Part shown: positions 25,968-33,412 of the stretch, piece by piece
Numbering within the stretch: position 1 is the first letter of the stretch
Layout of the letters: every line of letters begins with the position of its first letter
From: Frigoribacterium faeni
GTDB lineage: Bacteria; Actinomycetota; Actinomycetes; Actinomycetales; Microbacteriaceae
Length of the DNA stretch: 64,000 nt
NCBI RefSeq assembly: GCF_011761235.1
Contig: NZ_JAAOYW010000002.1
Location: 248,001-312,000 of the forward strand
Direction of reading: 5' to 3'
Translations under genes and position numbers: made by a program
The notes under the pieces: model-generated
The model's database searches: none
What the model was told of the DNA's origin: nothing
Seen by the model: the letters and a program-made list of their open reading frames with translations, nothing else

Positions 25968-26545
25968 GCACCAGCACCACCTACCGCCGCATCCTCCGTC
26001 GCGAGACGCACTCGTCGAGGTCGGGCATCGCCGTGACCCTCGCCGTGCTGCTCGTGCTGGTGTTCGCGTGGATCGGCACGGAGTCCGTGCTCGCCGCCGT
26101 GGGCACCGCCCCGCTGCTCGTGGCCCCGGCGGACGCCGCCTCGGCCGTGCTCGGCGCAGCCGGCGCCCCCGTCGGCACGCTCACCGCGATCGGTATCGTC
26201 GTCGCGATCGTCGGCCTCGTCCTGATCGTCGTCTCGCTGGCTCCCGGTCGCCGTGGCCGCCGAGCCGCCGGCGCCGACCGCACCGCCGCCGTGGTCGACG
26301 ACCGCGTCATCGCCCGGTCGCTCGCCCGCACGGCCAGCTTCGCCGGCGACGTCCACCCGGACCGGGTGAGCGTCAGCGTCGGCAAGAAGGTCGCCCTCGT
26401 CGAGATCGACCCGGTCTCGGGCCGCACCGCCGACCTCCGCAGCATCGAGGAGGCGGTCCGCGACGAGATCTCGGGCTACGACTACACGCCGGCGCTCCGG
26501 CCGCGCGTGAAGCTGTCCACCAAGAAGGGGAAGGTCGGCCGATGA
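25964..26545 (+). CDS. DUF6286-type membrane protein of the Asp23 operon
   Basis: 193 residues. Two transmembrane helices (about 22-45, IAVTLAVLLVLVFAWIG, and about 70-95, TAIGIVVAIVGLVLIVVSLAP) flank a short outer loop. The cytoplasmic C-terminus resembles an Asp23-like fold (DDRVIARSLARTASFAGDVHPDRVSVSVGKKVALVEIDPVS). The protein begins MSTSTTYRRILRRETHSSRSG. Coupled by ATGA overlaps on both sides. It fits the DUF6286/AmaP-related group of anchors; exact role unproven. Confidence 0.8.
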   Translation: MSTSTTYRRILRRETHSSRSGIAVTLAVLLVLVFAWIGTESVLAAVGTAPLLVAPADAASAVLGAAGAPVGTLTAIGIVVAIVGLVLIVVSLAPGRRGRRAAGADRTAAVVDDRVIARSLARTASFAGDVHPDRVSVSVGKKVALVEIDPVSGRTADLRSIEEAVRDEISGYDYTPALRPRVKLSTKKGKVGR

Positions 26546-27147
26546 ACGACACCAACCGCGGTCTCAACCGCCTCCTGGTCTTCGTCGTCGGGCTCGTGCT
26601 GCTCCTCGCCGGCGCAGCCGTGGCCGTGGGCGCCCTGTGGCCCGACGTGCAGCAGACGGTCTCGGACGGCGCGTCCGACGCGACCGGCCAGGTCACGGAC
26701 GCCCTCTCGGGCAGCCAGGTCTGGATCCTCTGGGTCACGGCCGTCGTCTGCCTCGTGCTGATCGTCCTGCTGATCGCGTTCATCGTCCGTCAGGGCGGCG
26801 GCCGCACCAGCACGCTGCTCGACCTCTCGGAGGCGGACGACAGCCACTCGCCGACCGGCGGCCACGTCGTCATCGACGCCAAGGTCGCGGCGAACGTCCT
26901 CGAGGAGGCGCTGTCGAACACCCCCGGCGTCGTCTCCGCCGACGTCGTCGCGTTCCGGATCAAGGGCGAGAACGTGCTCCGCGTGACCGTGGACGCCCGT
27001 CGCGGCGCCTCCCCGGTCGACCTGCGCCGCGCCGTCGACGAGGCGGTCTCCCGCTGGGACGACCTGCTCGGCACGGTGACCCCCGTGGTCGTGCAGATCA
27101 ACGGCGGCCTGCGCACGCAGATGTCGTCGGCCACCCGGCTCGACTGA
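26542..27147 (+). CDS. amaP: AmaP-like alkaline shock membrane anchor protein
   Basis: 201 residues. The N-terminal hairpin of two membrane helices (LLVFVVGLVLLLAGAAVAVGALW and ILWVTAVVCLVLIVLLIAFIV) is the plan of AmaP, which recruits Asp23 to the membrane in staphylococci. The C-terminal cytoplasmic domain (VVIDAKVAANVLEEALSNTPGVVSADVVAFRIKGENVLRVTVDARRG) resembles Asp23. Last gene of the tightly overlapping series; 157 bp separate it from the following Asp23 fusion gene. Confidence 0.8.
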   Translation: MNDTNRGLNRLLVFVVGLVLLLAGAAVAVGALWPDVQQTVSDGASDATGQVTDALSGSQVWILWVTAVVCLVLIVLLIAFIVRQGGGRTSTLLDLSEADDSHSPTGGHVVIDAKVAANVLEEALSNTPGVVSADVVAFRIKGENVLRVTVDARRGASPVDLRRAVDEAVSRWDDLLGTVTPVVVQINGGLRTQMSSATRLD

Positions 27148-27303
27148 CCCGGCTCCACACCGCACCACCCGGACGGCCCTCGCTCTCGACCGAGGGCGGG
27201 GGCCGTCCGCGTCCCGACCCCGGGACGACCGCGTCCCCTCGACGCCCGAGCGTCGCCTCCGGCGCTCCCCCGACTCCGCACCCTCCAGGAAGGACGGCCC
27301 ATC

Positions 27304-28350
27304 GTGACCGACTCCGCACACCACGTCACCCCCATCGCCCTCGACGACGCCGGCCCGGCCGAGGCCGAGACGCCCGAGCAGGCCCTGCACCGCATGATCG
27401 CCGTGACCACCCTCGGCACCACGGGCGTGCACGGCCTCGGCACCACCGCCGACCGCGTCGCCGGCGCGCTCCGCACGGCCGTGGGCGCCACCTCCACCCC
27501 CGGCATCCGCACCAGCACGACCGACGCCGGCCTCCTCGTCGAGATCTCCGTCGTCGCCGAGTACCCGGCGACGGTGACCGCGGTCGCCGACCACGTCCGC
27601 ACCGCCGTGCGCCACGCCGTCGGCCAGGTCGGCGACGAGGTCGTCACGGTCGACGTGGCCGTCACCGACGTCCACGGCCCCTTCGACGAGGCCGACGAGG
27701 CCCGCCGCAAGGCGGCCGCCGAGAAGCGCAAGGCCGCCCTCGACGACGCCCGCGACTCGGCGAAGGCGAAGGCCGGGCAGGTCCGCGACACCGTCGCCGA
27801 CCGCGCCGGCCAGGTCGGCGACGCGCTGAAGGACGGCGCCGACCGCGCCTCCGACACGCTCCAGGAGAAGGCCGCGCAGGTCGCCGACACGGCGGCCGAG
27901 GTGCGCGACGCCGCCTCCGACAAGGCCGACGAGGTCGGCGAGCAGGCCCGCCGCAAGGCCGGAGAGCTGGGCGACCAGGCCCGCGACCTCCGCGACGAGG
28001 CCGGCCGCCGCGGCGACGACGCGGCCGCGAGCGCAGGAGGCGCGGCGTCCGACGCGAAGGACGCCGCCGGCGACCTGCTCGACGCCGCCCGCACCCGGGC
28101 CGCCGACGCGCTGGACTCGCTGTCCGACGCGTCCGACCGGGCCGGCGACGACCGCGACCGGTCCGCCGACGCGACCACCGCCTCCTCCGCCGACACCGCC
28201 TCCTCGGCCGGCACCGCCGACGAGTCGGTCACGGACGTGCCCGACGGCACGACCGTGACGGTCACCGTCGAGGACGGCGACACGAGCGTCGTCGTCGACA
28301 CGCCGGACGACCGCCGCACCGACGGCGACCAGGGCACCTCCGCCCGCTGA
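27304..28350 (+). CDS. Asp23 domain fused to a LEA-like helical repeat tail
   Basis: 348 residues. Residues ~20-125 are an Asp23/Gls24 domain (HRMIAVTTLGTTGVHGLGTTADRVAGALRTAV ... LLVEISVVAEYPATVTAVADHVRTAV). Residues ~130-285 are Ala/Asp/Lys-rich with a loose 11-residue rhythm (AGQVRDTVADRAGQVGDAL; DTLQEKAAQVADTAAEV), as in group 3 LEA or YtxH-type proteins that form amphipathic helices. The tail (~285-348) is acidic and Val/Thr-rich. GTG at 27304 follows AAGGACGG. It probably links the Asp23 layer to membranes or protects under desiccation; this is inference. Confidence 0.85.
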   Translation: MTDSAHHVTPIALDDAGPAEAETPEQALHRMIAVTTLGTTGVHGLGTTADRVAGALRTAVGATSTPGIRTSTTDAGLLVEISVVAEYPATVTAVADHVRTAVRHAVGQVGDEVVTVDVAVTDVHGPFDEADEARRKAAAEKRKAALDDARDSAKAKAGQVRDTVADRAGQVGDALKDGADRASDTLQEKAAQVADTAAEVRDAASDKADEVGEQARRKAGELGDQARDLRDEAGRRGDDAAASAGGAASDAKDAAGDLLDAARTRAADALDSLSDASDRAGDDRDRSADATTASSADTASSAGTADESVTDVPDGTTVTVTVEDGDTSVVVDTPDDRRTDGDQGTSAR

Positions 28351-28387
28351 CCCGCACCACCACCCACCACCGCGAGAGGCGACGACG

Positions 28388-28789
28388 ATGTTCCGACGCA
28401 CGACGATGTCCACCCGATGCGCCCGGCCCCGTGCCGTCTGGGCCGCGCTCGTCACCTCGGTAGTGCTGTGCCTGCTGATCGTGGGCGGCGTGTTCTTGCC
28501 CGTGCTCGGGCTGATCGGGGCGGCCGACGGCGGCACGGCGGGGGCGCTCGACGTCCCCGTCGGGTCGATCGCCGCGGCCGCCGCGATCGGCTACCTGCTG
28601 GCGCTGGTGCTGCTGGCGCTGATCCTCGTCGTGCGCAACGGCCCGCTCGCCTGGGTGCTCGGCGTGGCCGCCGTCGTCTCGACGCTGCTCGTGTCGCTCT
28701 GGCCGCTCGTCGCGACCGCGCTGGCGGGCGTCGACCAGGCGCGCGACGTGTGGCCGTTCATCCAGGAGCTGCTGCAGCGCTTCAGCTGA
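28388..28789 (+). CDS. Hypothetical multi-pass membrane protein
   Basis: 133 residues, three or four hydrophobic helices (WAALVTSVVLCLLIVGGVFLPVLGLI; VGSIAAAAAIGYLLALVLLALILVV; LAWVLGVAAVVSTLLVSLWPLV) and a short soluble end, DVWPFIQELLQRFS. I do not recognise a family. It follows the Asp23 fusion gene by 37 bp on the same strand and so may belong to that operon. Two ATGs (28388 and 28406) could start it; the first has the better upstream GAGAGGCG. Confidence 0.75.
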   Translation: MFRRTTMSTRCARPRAVWAALVTSVVLCLLIVGGVFLPVLGLIGAADGGTAGALDVPVGSIAAAAAIGYLLALVLLALILVVRNGPLAWVLGVAAVVSTLLVSLWPLVATALAGVDQARDVWPFIQELLQRFS

Positions 28790-28827
28790 GCCGCGCTGCT
28801 CCGCTCTGCTCTGCTGCTCACTCCGCC

Positions 28828-28895
28828 GAGGGCGGGTCTTCCGGCTCGAGGGCGGGTCGTCCGCGACCCGCCCTCGGCCCGGAACACCCGCCCTC
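28828..28895. repeat. Nested palindrome, GAGGGCGGGTC family, copy 2 (68 bp)
   Basis: Outer arms at 28828 and 28895 (10 outermost bp perfect), inner hairpin GAGGGCGGGTCG-TCCG-CGACCCGCCCTC at 28848-28875. It lies between the convergent membrane-protein and arsenate reductase genes. Confidence 0.92.
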
Positions 28896-28922
28896 GACCG
28901 CGTGGAGCGCCCGACCGGTCGG

Positions 28923-29324
28923 CTAGGGCAGCAGCTCGCCGAGCAGGCGCTCGACCCGCCCGCGGATGTCGTCCCGGATCGGGCGCACCGCCTCCAGGTC
29001 CTGCCCGGCGGGGTCGGCGAGTTCCCAGTCCTCGTAGCGCTTGCCGGGGAAGATCGGGCACACGTCGCCGCAGCCCATCGTCACGACCGCGTCCGAGGCG
29101 TGCACCTGCTCGGTCGTCATGAGCTGGGGCACGGCGGCCGAGATGTCGATGCCGACCTCGGCCATGGCCTGCACGGCGACGGGGTTGATGCTGTCGCCCG
29201 GCTCGGAGCCGCCCGACCGAACCTCGACCGCCCCGCCGGACAGCGAGCGCATGAAGCCGGCGGCCATCTGCGACCTCCCGGCGTTGTGGACGCAGACGAA
29301 CAGGACGACGGGCTTCGGGGTCAT
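28923..29324 (-). CDS. arsC: Arsenate reductase, low-molecular-weight phosphatase type (thioredoxin-coupled)
   Basis: 133 residues. The P-loop is VLFVCVHNAGRSQMAAGF (CX5R), the general-acid region DWELADPAGQ, and the middle cysteine pair lies in MGCGDVCPIFPG, as in ArsC of the thioredoxin-linked class, which reduces arsenate to arsenite through a cysteine cascade. No arsenite pump or ArsR gene is adjacent, so it stands alone between two copies of the same palindromic element. ATG at 29324. Confidence 0.9.
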   Translation of the reverse strand: MTPKPVVLFVCVHNAGRSQMAAGFMRSLSGGAVEVRSGGSEPGDSINPVAVQAMAEVGIDISAAVPQLMTTEQVHASDAVVTMGCGDVCPIFPGKRYEDWELADPAGQDLEAVRPIRDDIRGRVERLLGELLP

Positions 29325-29359
29325 GTCGACATCCTGCCGGAGGCGTCCGTCCTGAAGCT

Positions 29360-29427
29360 GAGGGCGGGTCTTCCGGCTCGAGGGCGGGTCGGCGTCGACC
29401 CGCCCTCGGCCCGGAAGACCCGCCCTC
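29360..29427. repeat. Nested palindrome, GAGGGCGGGTC family, copy 3 (68 bp)
   Basis: Perfect 17-bp outer arms GAGGGCGGGTCTTCCGG (29360-29376) and CCGGAAGACCCGCCCTC (29411-29427), 3-bp spacers, inner hairpin at 29380-29407 (12-4-12). It lies between arsC and crcB, 465 bp after copy 2 ends. This is the most regular copy. Confidence 0.95.
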
Positions 29428-29457
29428 GACCCGTCTCGGCGAGCGGGGGCGCGACGC

Positions 29458-29835
29458 TCAGGCCGAGCCGAGCAGCACGCCGAGCAGGCCCGCGCCGACG
29501 GCGAGCACGAGCACGCCGAGCCCGTAGAGCAGCCCCGGCCCCCGTCGCCCCTCTGCGAGCAGGCGGACGGTCTCGACGCTCGCCGTGCTGAACGTCGTGT
29601 ACCCGCCCATCAGCCCGCCGCCCAGCACCAGCAGCCACCCGGGGGCCAGAGCCGAGGAGGCGGCGAGCCCGGTGAGCAGGCCGAGCACGAACGAGCCCCC
29701 CACGTTGATGACCGCCGTGGCGAGCGGCACCCGTGTCGGCACCGCCGCGCGGACGGTGCCGTCGACGACGAGCCGCAGCGCGGCGCCGACGCCGCCGGCC
29801 GCCGCCACCGCGACGAAGAGCCAGGGCGCGATCAC
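29458..29835 (-). CDS. crcB: Fluoride channel CrcB/Fluc, subunit 2
   Basis: 125 residues, four membrane helices. Family motifs: AAAGGVGAALRLVVDG, ATAVINVGGSFVLGLLTG and GGGLMGGYTTFSTASVETV, the last carrying the Phe/Ser track of the channel. GTG at 29835 overlaps the stop of the paired crcB gene. In many Gram-positive bacteria two divergent Fluc subunits from adjacent genes are both needed, giving a heterodimer that exports fluoride. Confidence 0.93.
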   Translation of the reverse strand: MIAPWLFVAVAAAGGVGAALRLVVDGTVRAAVPTRVPLATAVINVGGSFVLGLLTGLAASSALAPGWLLVLGGGLMGGYTTFSTASVETVRLLAEGRRGPGLLYGLGVLVLAVGAGLLGVLLGSA

Positions 29836-30338
29836 GAGCGCTCCCCCGGACGATCGTCCCGGGCACCGTCCCGGGTGCCGCGCCGGGCCCCGCGCCGGGC
29901 GGCCGCGGCGCCGAGCGCGATGCCGCCCGCCGCGGCGAGCGCACCGATGACGACCGACCCCAGCGCGTACGCGGCGGCCGTGCCGGGGTGCCCGTCGAGC
30001 AGCAGCCCCGTGTCGACGGCGAGCGCGCTGTAGGTGGTGAAGCCGCCGAGCACGCCCGTGCCGACGAAGAGCCGCAGGTCGCGTCGGCGACCGCGGTCGG
30101 GCCCCCGCCGCAGCAGCGACTCGAGCAGCAGGCCGAGCACGAACGACCCGGCGACGTTGATGACCGCGATCGTGACGGGAAGCGTGCCGGGAGCGGCGGG
30201 CAGGGACAGGGCCAGGGCCTCTCGGGCCCCGGTGCCGATCGTGCCGCCCAGGGCGACGAGGCCGAGCGACCGCCAGCGCAGGTGCACCGGCCGGGCCGCC
30301 GCCTCCTCGGGGTCGACGCCGGGCGCGGGTGTCGTCAC
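29832..30338 (-). CDS. crcB: Fluoride channel CrcB/Fluc, subunit 1
   Basis: 168 residues with a ~30-residue N-terminal and a ~25-residue Arg-rich C-terminal extension around four membrane helices. Motifs: GLVALGGTIGTGAREALALSL, VTIAVINVAGSFVLGLLLE and GTGVLGGFTTYSALAVDT. GTG at 30338 is chosen because GAGGAGG lies about 6 bases upstream; an ATG at 30377 would lack a site. Overlaps the second crcB gene by four bases. I see no fluoride riboswitch-like structure upstream. Confidence 0.92.
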   Translation of the reverse strand: MTTPAPGVDPEEAAARPVHLRWRSLGLVALGGTIGTGAREALALSLPAAPGTLPVTIAVINVAGSFVLGLLLESLLRRGPDRGRRRDLRLFVGTGVLGGFTTYSALAVDTGLLLDGHPGTAAAYALGSVVIGALAAAGGIALGAAAARRGARRGTRDGARDDRPGERS

Positions 30339-30439
30339 GGGCGCCTCCTCGGGGTCGGCGCCCCCAGTCGGGGGCACCGTCGAGAGTCAAGCACGTCGAC
30401 CGCCCCCGGTCCGGCTCCGGTCGATGCCATGATGCGCGG

Positions 30440-31093
30440 ATGGATCCCCTCACCGACGACATGGCCCGGGCGCTCGCCCGGCTCGCCGACGTGCTGCCCC
30501 GGTGCGGCCCCGAGCTGTGGGCGAGCCTCGGCGGGCCGGTCGGCGAGGACGACCTCGAGGCCCTCCGGGACGCCGCCGCCCCGTTCGTGCTGCCGGCCGA
30601 GCTCGTGCTGCTGCTCCGCACCCACGACGGGCAGCCCGAGCGGCAGGGCACCCGGCTGCCCTGGTGGCCCTCGATCGACATGGGTCCGCTGCTCCCCGCA
30701 CGGATCATGGCGGAGGGGCAGCTGCAGCTTCGCGAGTTCGTCGAGCCGTGGCAGTGGAGCCGGGCGTGGCTGTCGATCTCGCACGAGGGCTGGTGGCAGT
30801 CCGTGCTCGACCTGTCCTCCCCGCAGGGCGGCGTCGTCGTCGACGCGAGCTGGCCCGACCTGCCCCGGGTGGTGGCCCCCTCGCTCGTCCACGTCGTGGA
30901 CGCGGTGAGCACCCTGGCCGAGGCCGGTCTGCTCGACGAGCACGAGCAGGACGTTCCCCTCGGCCCCGATCGGGACGCGCTGCTCGCCGAGCTGTGGGCC
31001 GACGCCTGGGCGCACAGCCCGTACCCTCCGCGCACCGAGATCGACCCGGGCACCTGGCCCGCCGCCTGGGGCGGGCCGCACCCGCTGTTCTGA
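30440..31093 (+). CDS. SMI1/KNR4-like protein
   Basis: 217 residues. The arrangement PVGEDDLEALRDAAAPFVLPAELVLLLRTHDGQ ... WWPSIDMGPLLPARIMAEG is that of SMI1/KNR4 superfamily proteins, some of which are immunity proteins for contact-dependent toxins. No toxin gene is nearby, so a housekeeping or orphan role is equally likely. The C-terminus ends in a Trp/Pro-rich stretch. ATG 30440; convergent with the next gene at a strong terminator. Confidence 0.7.
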   Translation: MDPLTDDMARALARLADVLPRCGPELWASLGGPVGEDDLEALRDAAAPFVLPAELVLLLRTHDGQPERQGTRLPWWPSIDMGPLLPARIMAEGQLQLREFVEPWQWSRAWLSISHEGWWQSVLDLSSPQGGVVVDASWPDLPRVVAPSLVHVVDAVSTLAEAGLLDEHEQDVPLGPDRDALLAELWADAWAHSPYPPRTEIDPGTWPAAWGGPHPLF

Positions 31094-31102
31094 GAGCGCA
31101 CG

Positions 31103-31134
31103 AGGGCCCCGGGTCGACGACGACCCGGGGCCCT
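31103..31134. terminator. Bidirectional terminator hairpin (14-4-14)
   Basis: AGGGCCCCGGGTCG (31103-31116) pairs perfectly with CGACCCGGGGCCCT (31121-31134). It lies between the convergent SMI1-like and PPOX-like genes. Confidence 0.85.
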
Positions 31135-31157
31135 GCGGCGAGCGGTGGGCGGTCGCC

Positions 31158-31655
31158 CTAGAGCTCGATCTTCTCGTTCTCGGCGTCGAGCGCGTCGCCG
31201 GTCACCTTCGACTTGACGAACGACAGGGCCGAGGCGACCTTGCCGCCGGGGCTGTCCCAGTACTCGGCGCTGTGGGCCGTGAACTTGACGAGGCCGACCG
31301 TCGGGTCGCTCGGTCCCTCGGGGAACCACGCCTCGACACGGCTGTTCCACAGCTGCTCGAGCTTGGCGTGGTCATCGACGACGGCCGCGGTGCCGGCGAG
31401 CGAGACCCACGAGTCGCGGGCGCTGAGGGTGACCCCGACGGTGTCCTTGCGGCTCAGGTGCGCGACGGCCGTCGAGCCGAGGCCGACGATGAACCAGAGG
31501 TCGCCGTCGAACTCGGCCTCCTGCAGGGTCATCGGGTGCCCGACGAGGGCGCCGTCCTCGTCGATGGTGGTCAGCATCGCGAAGTCGAAGTCGCCGAGCA
31601 GCTTCGCGAGCTTGGCGACGTCGTCGTGATGGGTGGTGCTGGTGTTGTCGGCCAC
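31158..31655 (-). CDS. Pyridoxamine 5'-phosphate oxidase-like general stress protein
   Basis: 165 residues. A split-barrel flavin-binding fold: AKLLGDFDFAMLTTIDEDGALVGHPMTL, then LWFIVGLGSTAVAHLSRKDTVGVTL and VSLAGTAAVVDDHAKLEQLWN, the pattern of the GSP26-like PPOX subgroup, which binds FMN or FAD but is not a PNP oxidase. It ends VKSKVTGDALDAENEKIEL. GTG at 31655 is preceded by GAAGGAG. Monocistronic. Confidence 0.88.
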   Translation of the reverse strand: MADNTSTTHHDDVAKLAKLLGDFDFAMLTTIDEDGALVGHPMTLQEAEFDGDLWFIVGLGSTAVAHLSRKDTVGVTLSARDSWVSLAGTAAVVDDHAKLEQLWNSRVEAWFPEGPSDPTVGLVKFTAHSAEYWDSPGGKVASALSFVKSKVTGDALDAENEKIEL

Positions 31656-31860
31656 GAGTGGCTCCTTCCGTCCGTCGGCCTGGGCCGACACGAGTCGAGC
31701 GGGGGTGGTGCTGCGCCCACCCTGCTCCCCCGGTGCCGCCGGATGCACGGCTCCCGACGCGGGACCTCGCAGACCGTTCCCAGCACAAGGCGTGTCCCAC
31801 GGCCGACGGGGGCGCGACGTACGCTGGTCCGTGCACGTCCCCCCGGCGCGAAGGACTCCC

Positions 31861-32295
31861 ATGCGACACGACGGTCACCCCGACGACCTGCCTGCCGACC
31901 AGCCCGAGGGCGGGCCGGCCACCGGCCCCGTCGAGGAGGCGCGCGAGACCGGGCAGGACGCCCCGACGACCGATGGCACAGCTCCCGAGGAGGCGCCCCC
32001 CGCCTCCTCGCTGGACGCCTGGTCCGAAGAGCGGCACCGCGAGCTCGAGCTGTACCTCGAGCACGACCGCGAGGTCGAGGCGCTGCGTCGGCGCGAGCGC
32101 GAGACCGCCGAGCGGGAGCGCCGCGAGCGCGCCGCCCGCCTGCGCGAGGCCGAGCTGCCGCCCGAGCTGCGCGACGCGGACGACGACGACTGGGTGCCGG
32201 GCCGGCGACGCCGCCTCGTGATGGGCACGTCGCGGGTTGTCGCCGCGATCGCCCTGGTGGCGGTGCTGGCGCTGGCCGTCACCGCCGTGTTCTAG
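31861..32295 (+). CDS. Hypothetical protein with C-terminal membrane helix
   Basis: 144 residues. An acidic Pro/Ala-rich N-terminal half leads to a long charged helix (ERHRELELYLEHDREVEAL, then RRRERETAERERRERAAR), likely coiled coil, then RRRRLVMGTSRVV and one C-terminal transmembrane helix (AAIALVAVLALAVTAVF). A tail-anchored protein of unknown function. ATG at 31861 after GAAGGACTCCC. Its stop codon is part of a direct repeat unit that continues past the gene. Confidence 0.75.
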   Translation: MRHDGHPDDLPADQPEGGPATGPVEEARETGQDAPTTDGTAPEEAPPASSLDAWSEERHRELELYLEHDREVEALRRRERETAERERRERAARLREAELPPELRDADDDDWVPGRRRRLVMGTSRVVAAIALVAVLALAVTAVF

Positions 32296-32339
32296 GCGAC
32301 CCGCGCCTCCTCGGTTCTAGGCGACCCGCGCCTCCTCGG
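32291..32339. repeat. Tandem 24-bp direct repeat carrying ACCCGCGCCTCCTCGG
   Basis: Two 24-bp copies (32291-32314 and 32316-32339), each TCTAGGCG followed by ACCCGCGCCTCCTCGG, separated by one base. The first copy contains the stop codon of the preceding gene, so the duplication copied the gene end. Confidence 0.9.
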
Positions 32340-32379
32340 GGCTGCCGCCCGCGCGGGCTGCGCCCGCCGAACGGACTCG

Positions 32380-32441
32380 GACACCGCCGAGTGGACGGAA
32401 CACCGCGAAAGTGGGCGGTGTCTCGTCCACTCGGCGGTGTC
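32380..32441. repeat. Nested palindrome, GACACCGCC type (62 bp)
   Basis: Outer 17-bp perfect arms GACACCGCCGAGTGGAC (32380-32396) and GTCCACTCGGCGGTGTC (32425-32441), 3-bp spacers, and an inner 22-bp hairpin ACACCGC-N8-GCGGTGT (32400-32421) repeating the outer arm's end. Same geometry as the other families but unrelated sequence. It lies between convergent genes and overlaps the last bases of the HxlR gene. Confidence 0.9.
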
Positions 32442-32832
32442 AGCCGACCTCGGCGTCGTAGCGGGCCCGGGCGCGCTCGACGTCGGGCAGTGCCCCGCTG
32501 GTCCAGCGCAGCAGGGCGTCGACCAGCTCGTTCAGCGAGTCGCCGATCGGGGCGATGCGGTACTCGACGGCGACCGGCCTCGTCTGCAGGACGACGCGCT
32601 CGATCATCCCGTTGCGCTCGAGTCGGCGCAGCGTCGCCGTCAGCGACTTCTGGCCGACCGCCGGCACGGCGCGACGCAGCTCGTTGAAGCGGAGCGGCCG
32701 CCCGCAGAGCTGGTCGAGCACCTGCAGCGACCACTTGTCGAGCAGCTCGTCGAGCAGCTCGCGGTGCGGGGCGTCGACGGCGAGCAGCTCGGGGCCGACG
32801 TCGTGGGGAGGGCGGGCGGCGGTGTCGTCCAT
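32440..32832 (-). CDS. HxlR family transcriptional regulator
   Basis: 130 residues. The winged helix reads ELLDKWSLQVLDQLCGRPLRFNELRRAVPAVGQKSLTATLRRLERNGMIERVV ... VEYRIAPIGDSL, the HxlR signature. The N-terminal cysteine found in many aldehyde-sensing HxlR proteins is not present. Divergent from a RidA-family gene with a 91-bp gap, so probably its regulator. Start ATG 32832; the stop lies inside the right arm of a nested palindrome. Confidence 0.9.
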   Translation of the reverse strand: MDDTAARPPHDVGPELLAVDAPHRELLDELLDKWSLQVLDQLCGRPLRFNELRRAVPAVGQKSLTATLRRLERNGMIERVVLQTRPVAVEYRIAPIGDSLNELVDALLRWTSGALPDVERARARYDAEVG

Positions 32833-32846
32833 GGCACCTAGTCTCG

Positions 32847-32876
32847 TTGAAGTCGCTCTCGTGCACCAGGTAGACA
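32847..32876 (+). promoter_or_regulatory. Candidate promoter of the RidA-family gene
   Basis: TTGAAG (32847-32852) and TAGACA (32871-32876), 18 bp apart, about 48 bp before the GTG start. Moderate match only. Confidence 0.35.
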
Positions 32877-32923
32877 GAGGGAACCACGACGATCCCCCGT
32901 CGTGCCCTGACGAGAGGACCCCC

Positions 32924-33334
32924 GTGACCGTCCAGACCCTGAGCCCCGAGGGCATGTTCCAGCCCGTGCCGTACGACCACGTGTCGATCGCGACCGGCTC
33001 CCGCCACGTGCACGTGGCGGGCCAGATCGCGCGCGACGGCGAGGGCCGGCGCCTGTCCCCCGGCGACCTCGCCCAGCAGGTCGCCGCGGTGCTCCGCAAC
33101 GCGCACCGGGGCCTCACGGCGGCGGGCGCCGGCTACGGCGACGTCGTCCGCCTGCGGTTCTTCGTCACCGGGTCGACGCCCGAGATGTTCGGCGACTTCA
33201 TGGCGGGCATCGAGCTGGTGGCCGACGAGCTCGACCTGCCGACGCCCCTGCCGCCGGTGTCGGTGATCGGCGTCGACTTCCTCTTCGAGCCCGACGTGCT
33301 CGTCGAGCTCGAGGCGTACGCCGTCCTCGACTGA
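32924..33334 (+). CDS. RidA/YjgF family protein
   Basis: 136 residues. The RidA fold is seen in SIATGSRHVHVAGQIARDGEGRRLSPGDLAQQVAAVLRNAHRGLTAAGAGYGDVVRLRFFVTG and the C-terminal PLPPVSVIGVDFLFEPDVLVELEAYAV. Classic RidA enzymes deaminate reactive enamines/imines using an Arg near the end (RxxxE region); the equivalent Arg is not obvious here, so this may belong to a RidA subgroup of unknown activity. GTG at 32924. Paired with the divergent HxlR regulator. Confidence 0.85.
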   Translation: MTVQTLSPEGMFQPVPYDHVSIATGSRHVHVAGQIARDGEGRRLSPGDLAQQVAAVLRNAHRGLTAAGAGYGDVVRLRFFVTGSTPEMFGDFMAGIELVADELDLPTPLPPVSVIGVDFLFEPDVLVELEAYAVLD

Positions 33335-33412
33335 GACGGAGGCGGATGCGGAGGGGCGGATCGTCGGGTCCTGGCTCGCGCCGGGCCCGTGCGCGAGGAT
33401 CGAGCCACGCCC

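Noticed and set aside
26482-28536. Very long open frame antisense to the Asp23 cluster
   Set aside because: Low-complexity Val/Gly/Arg translation without motifs; the plus-strand genes are well supported.
29836-30439. Fluoride riboswitch before the crcB pair
   Set aside because: No conserved aptamer sequence was seen upstream of 30338.
30440-31093. SMI1-like protein as immunity protein of a toxin system
   Set aside because: No polymorphic toxin or secretion gene is adjacent.
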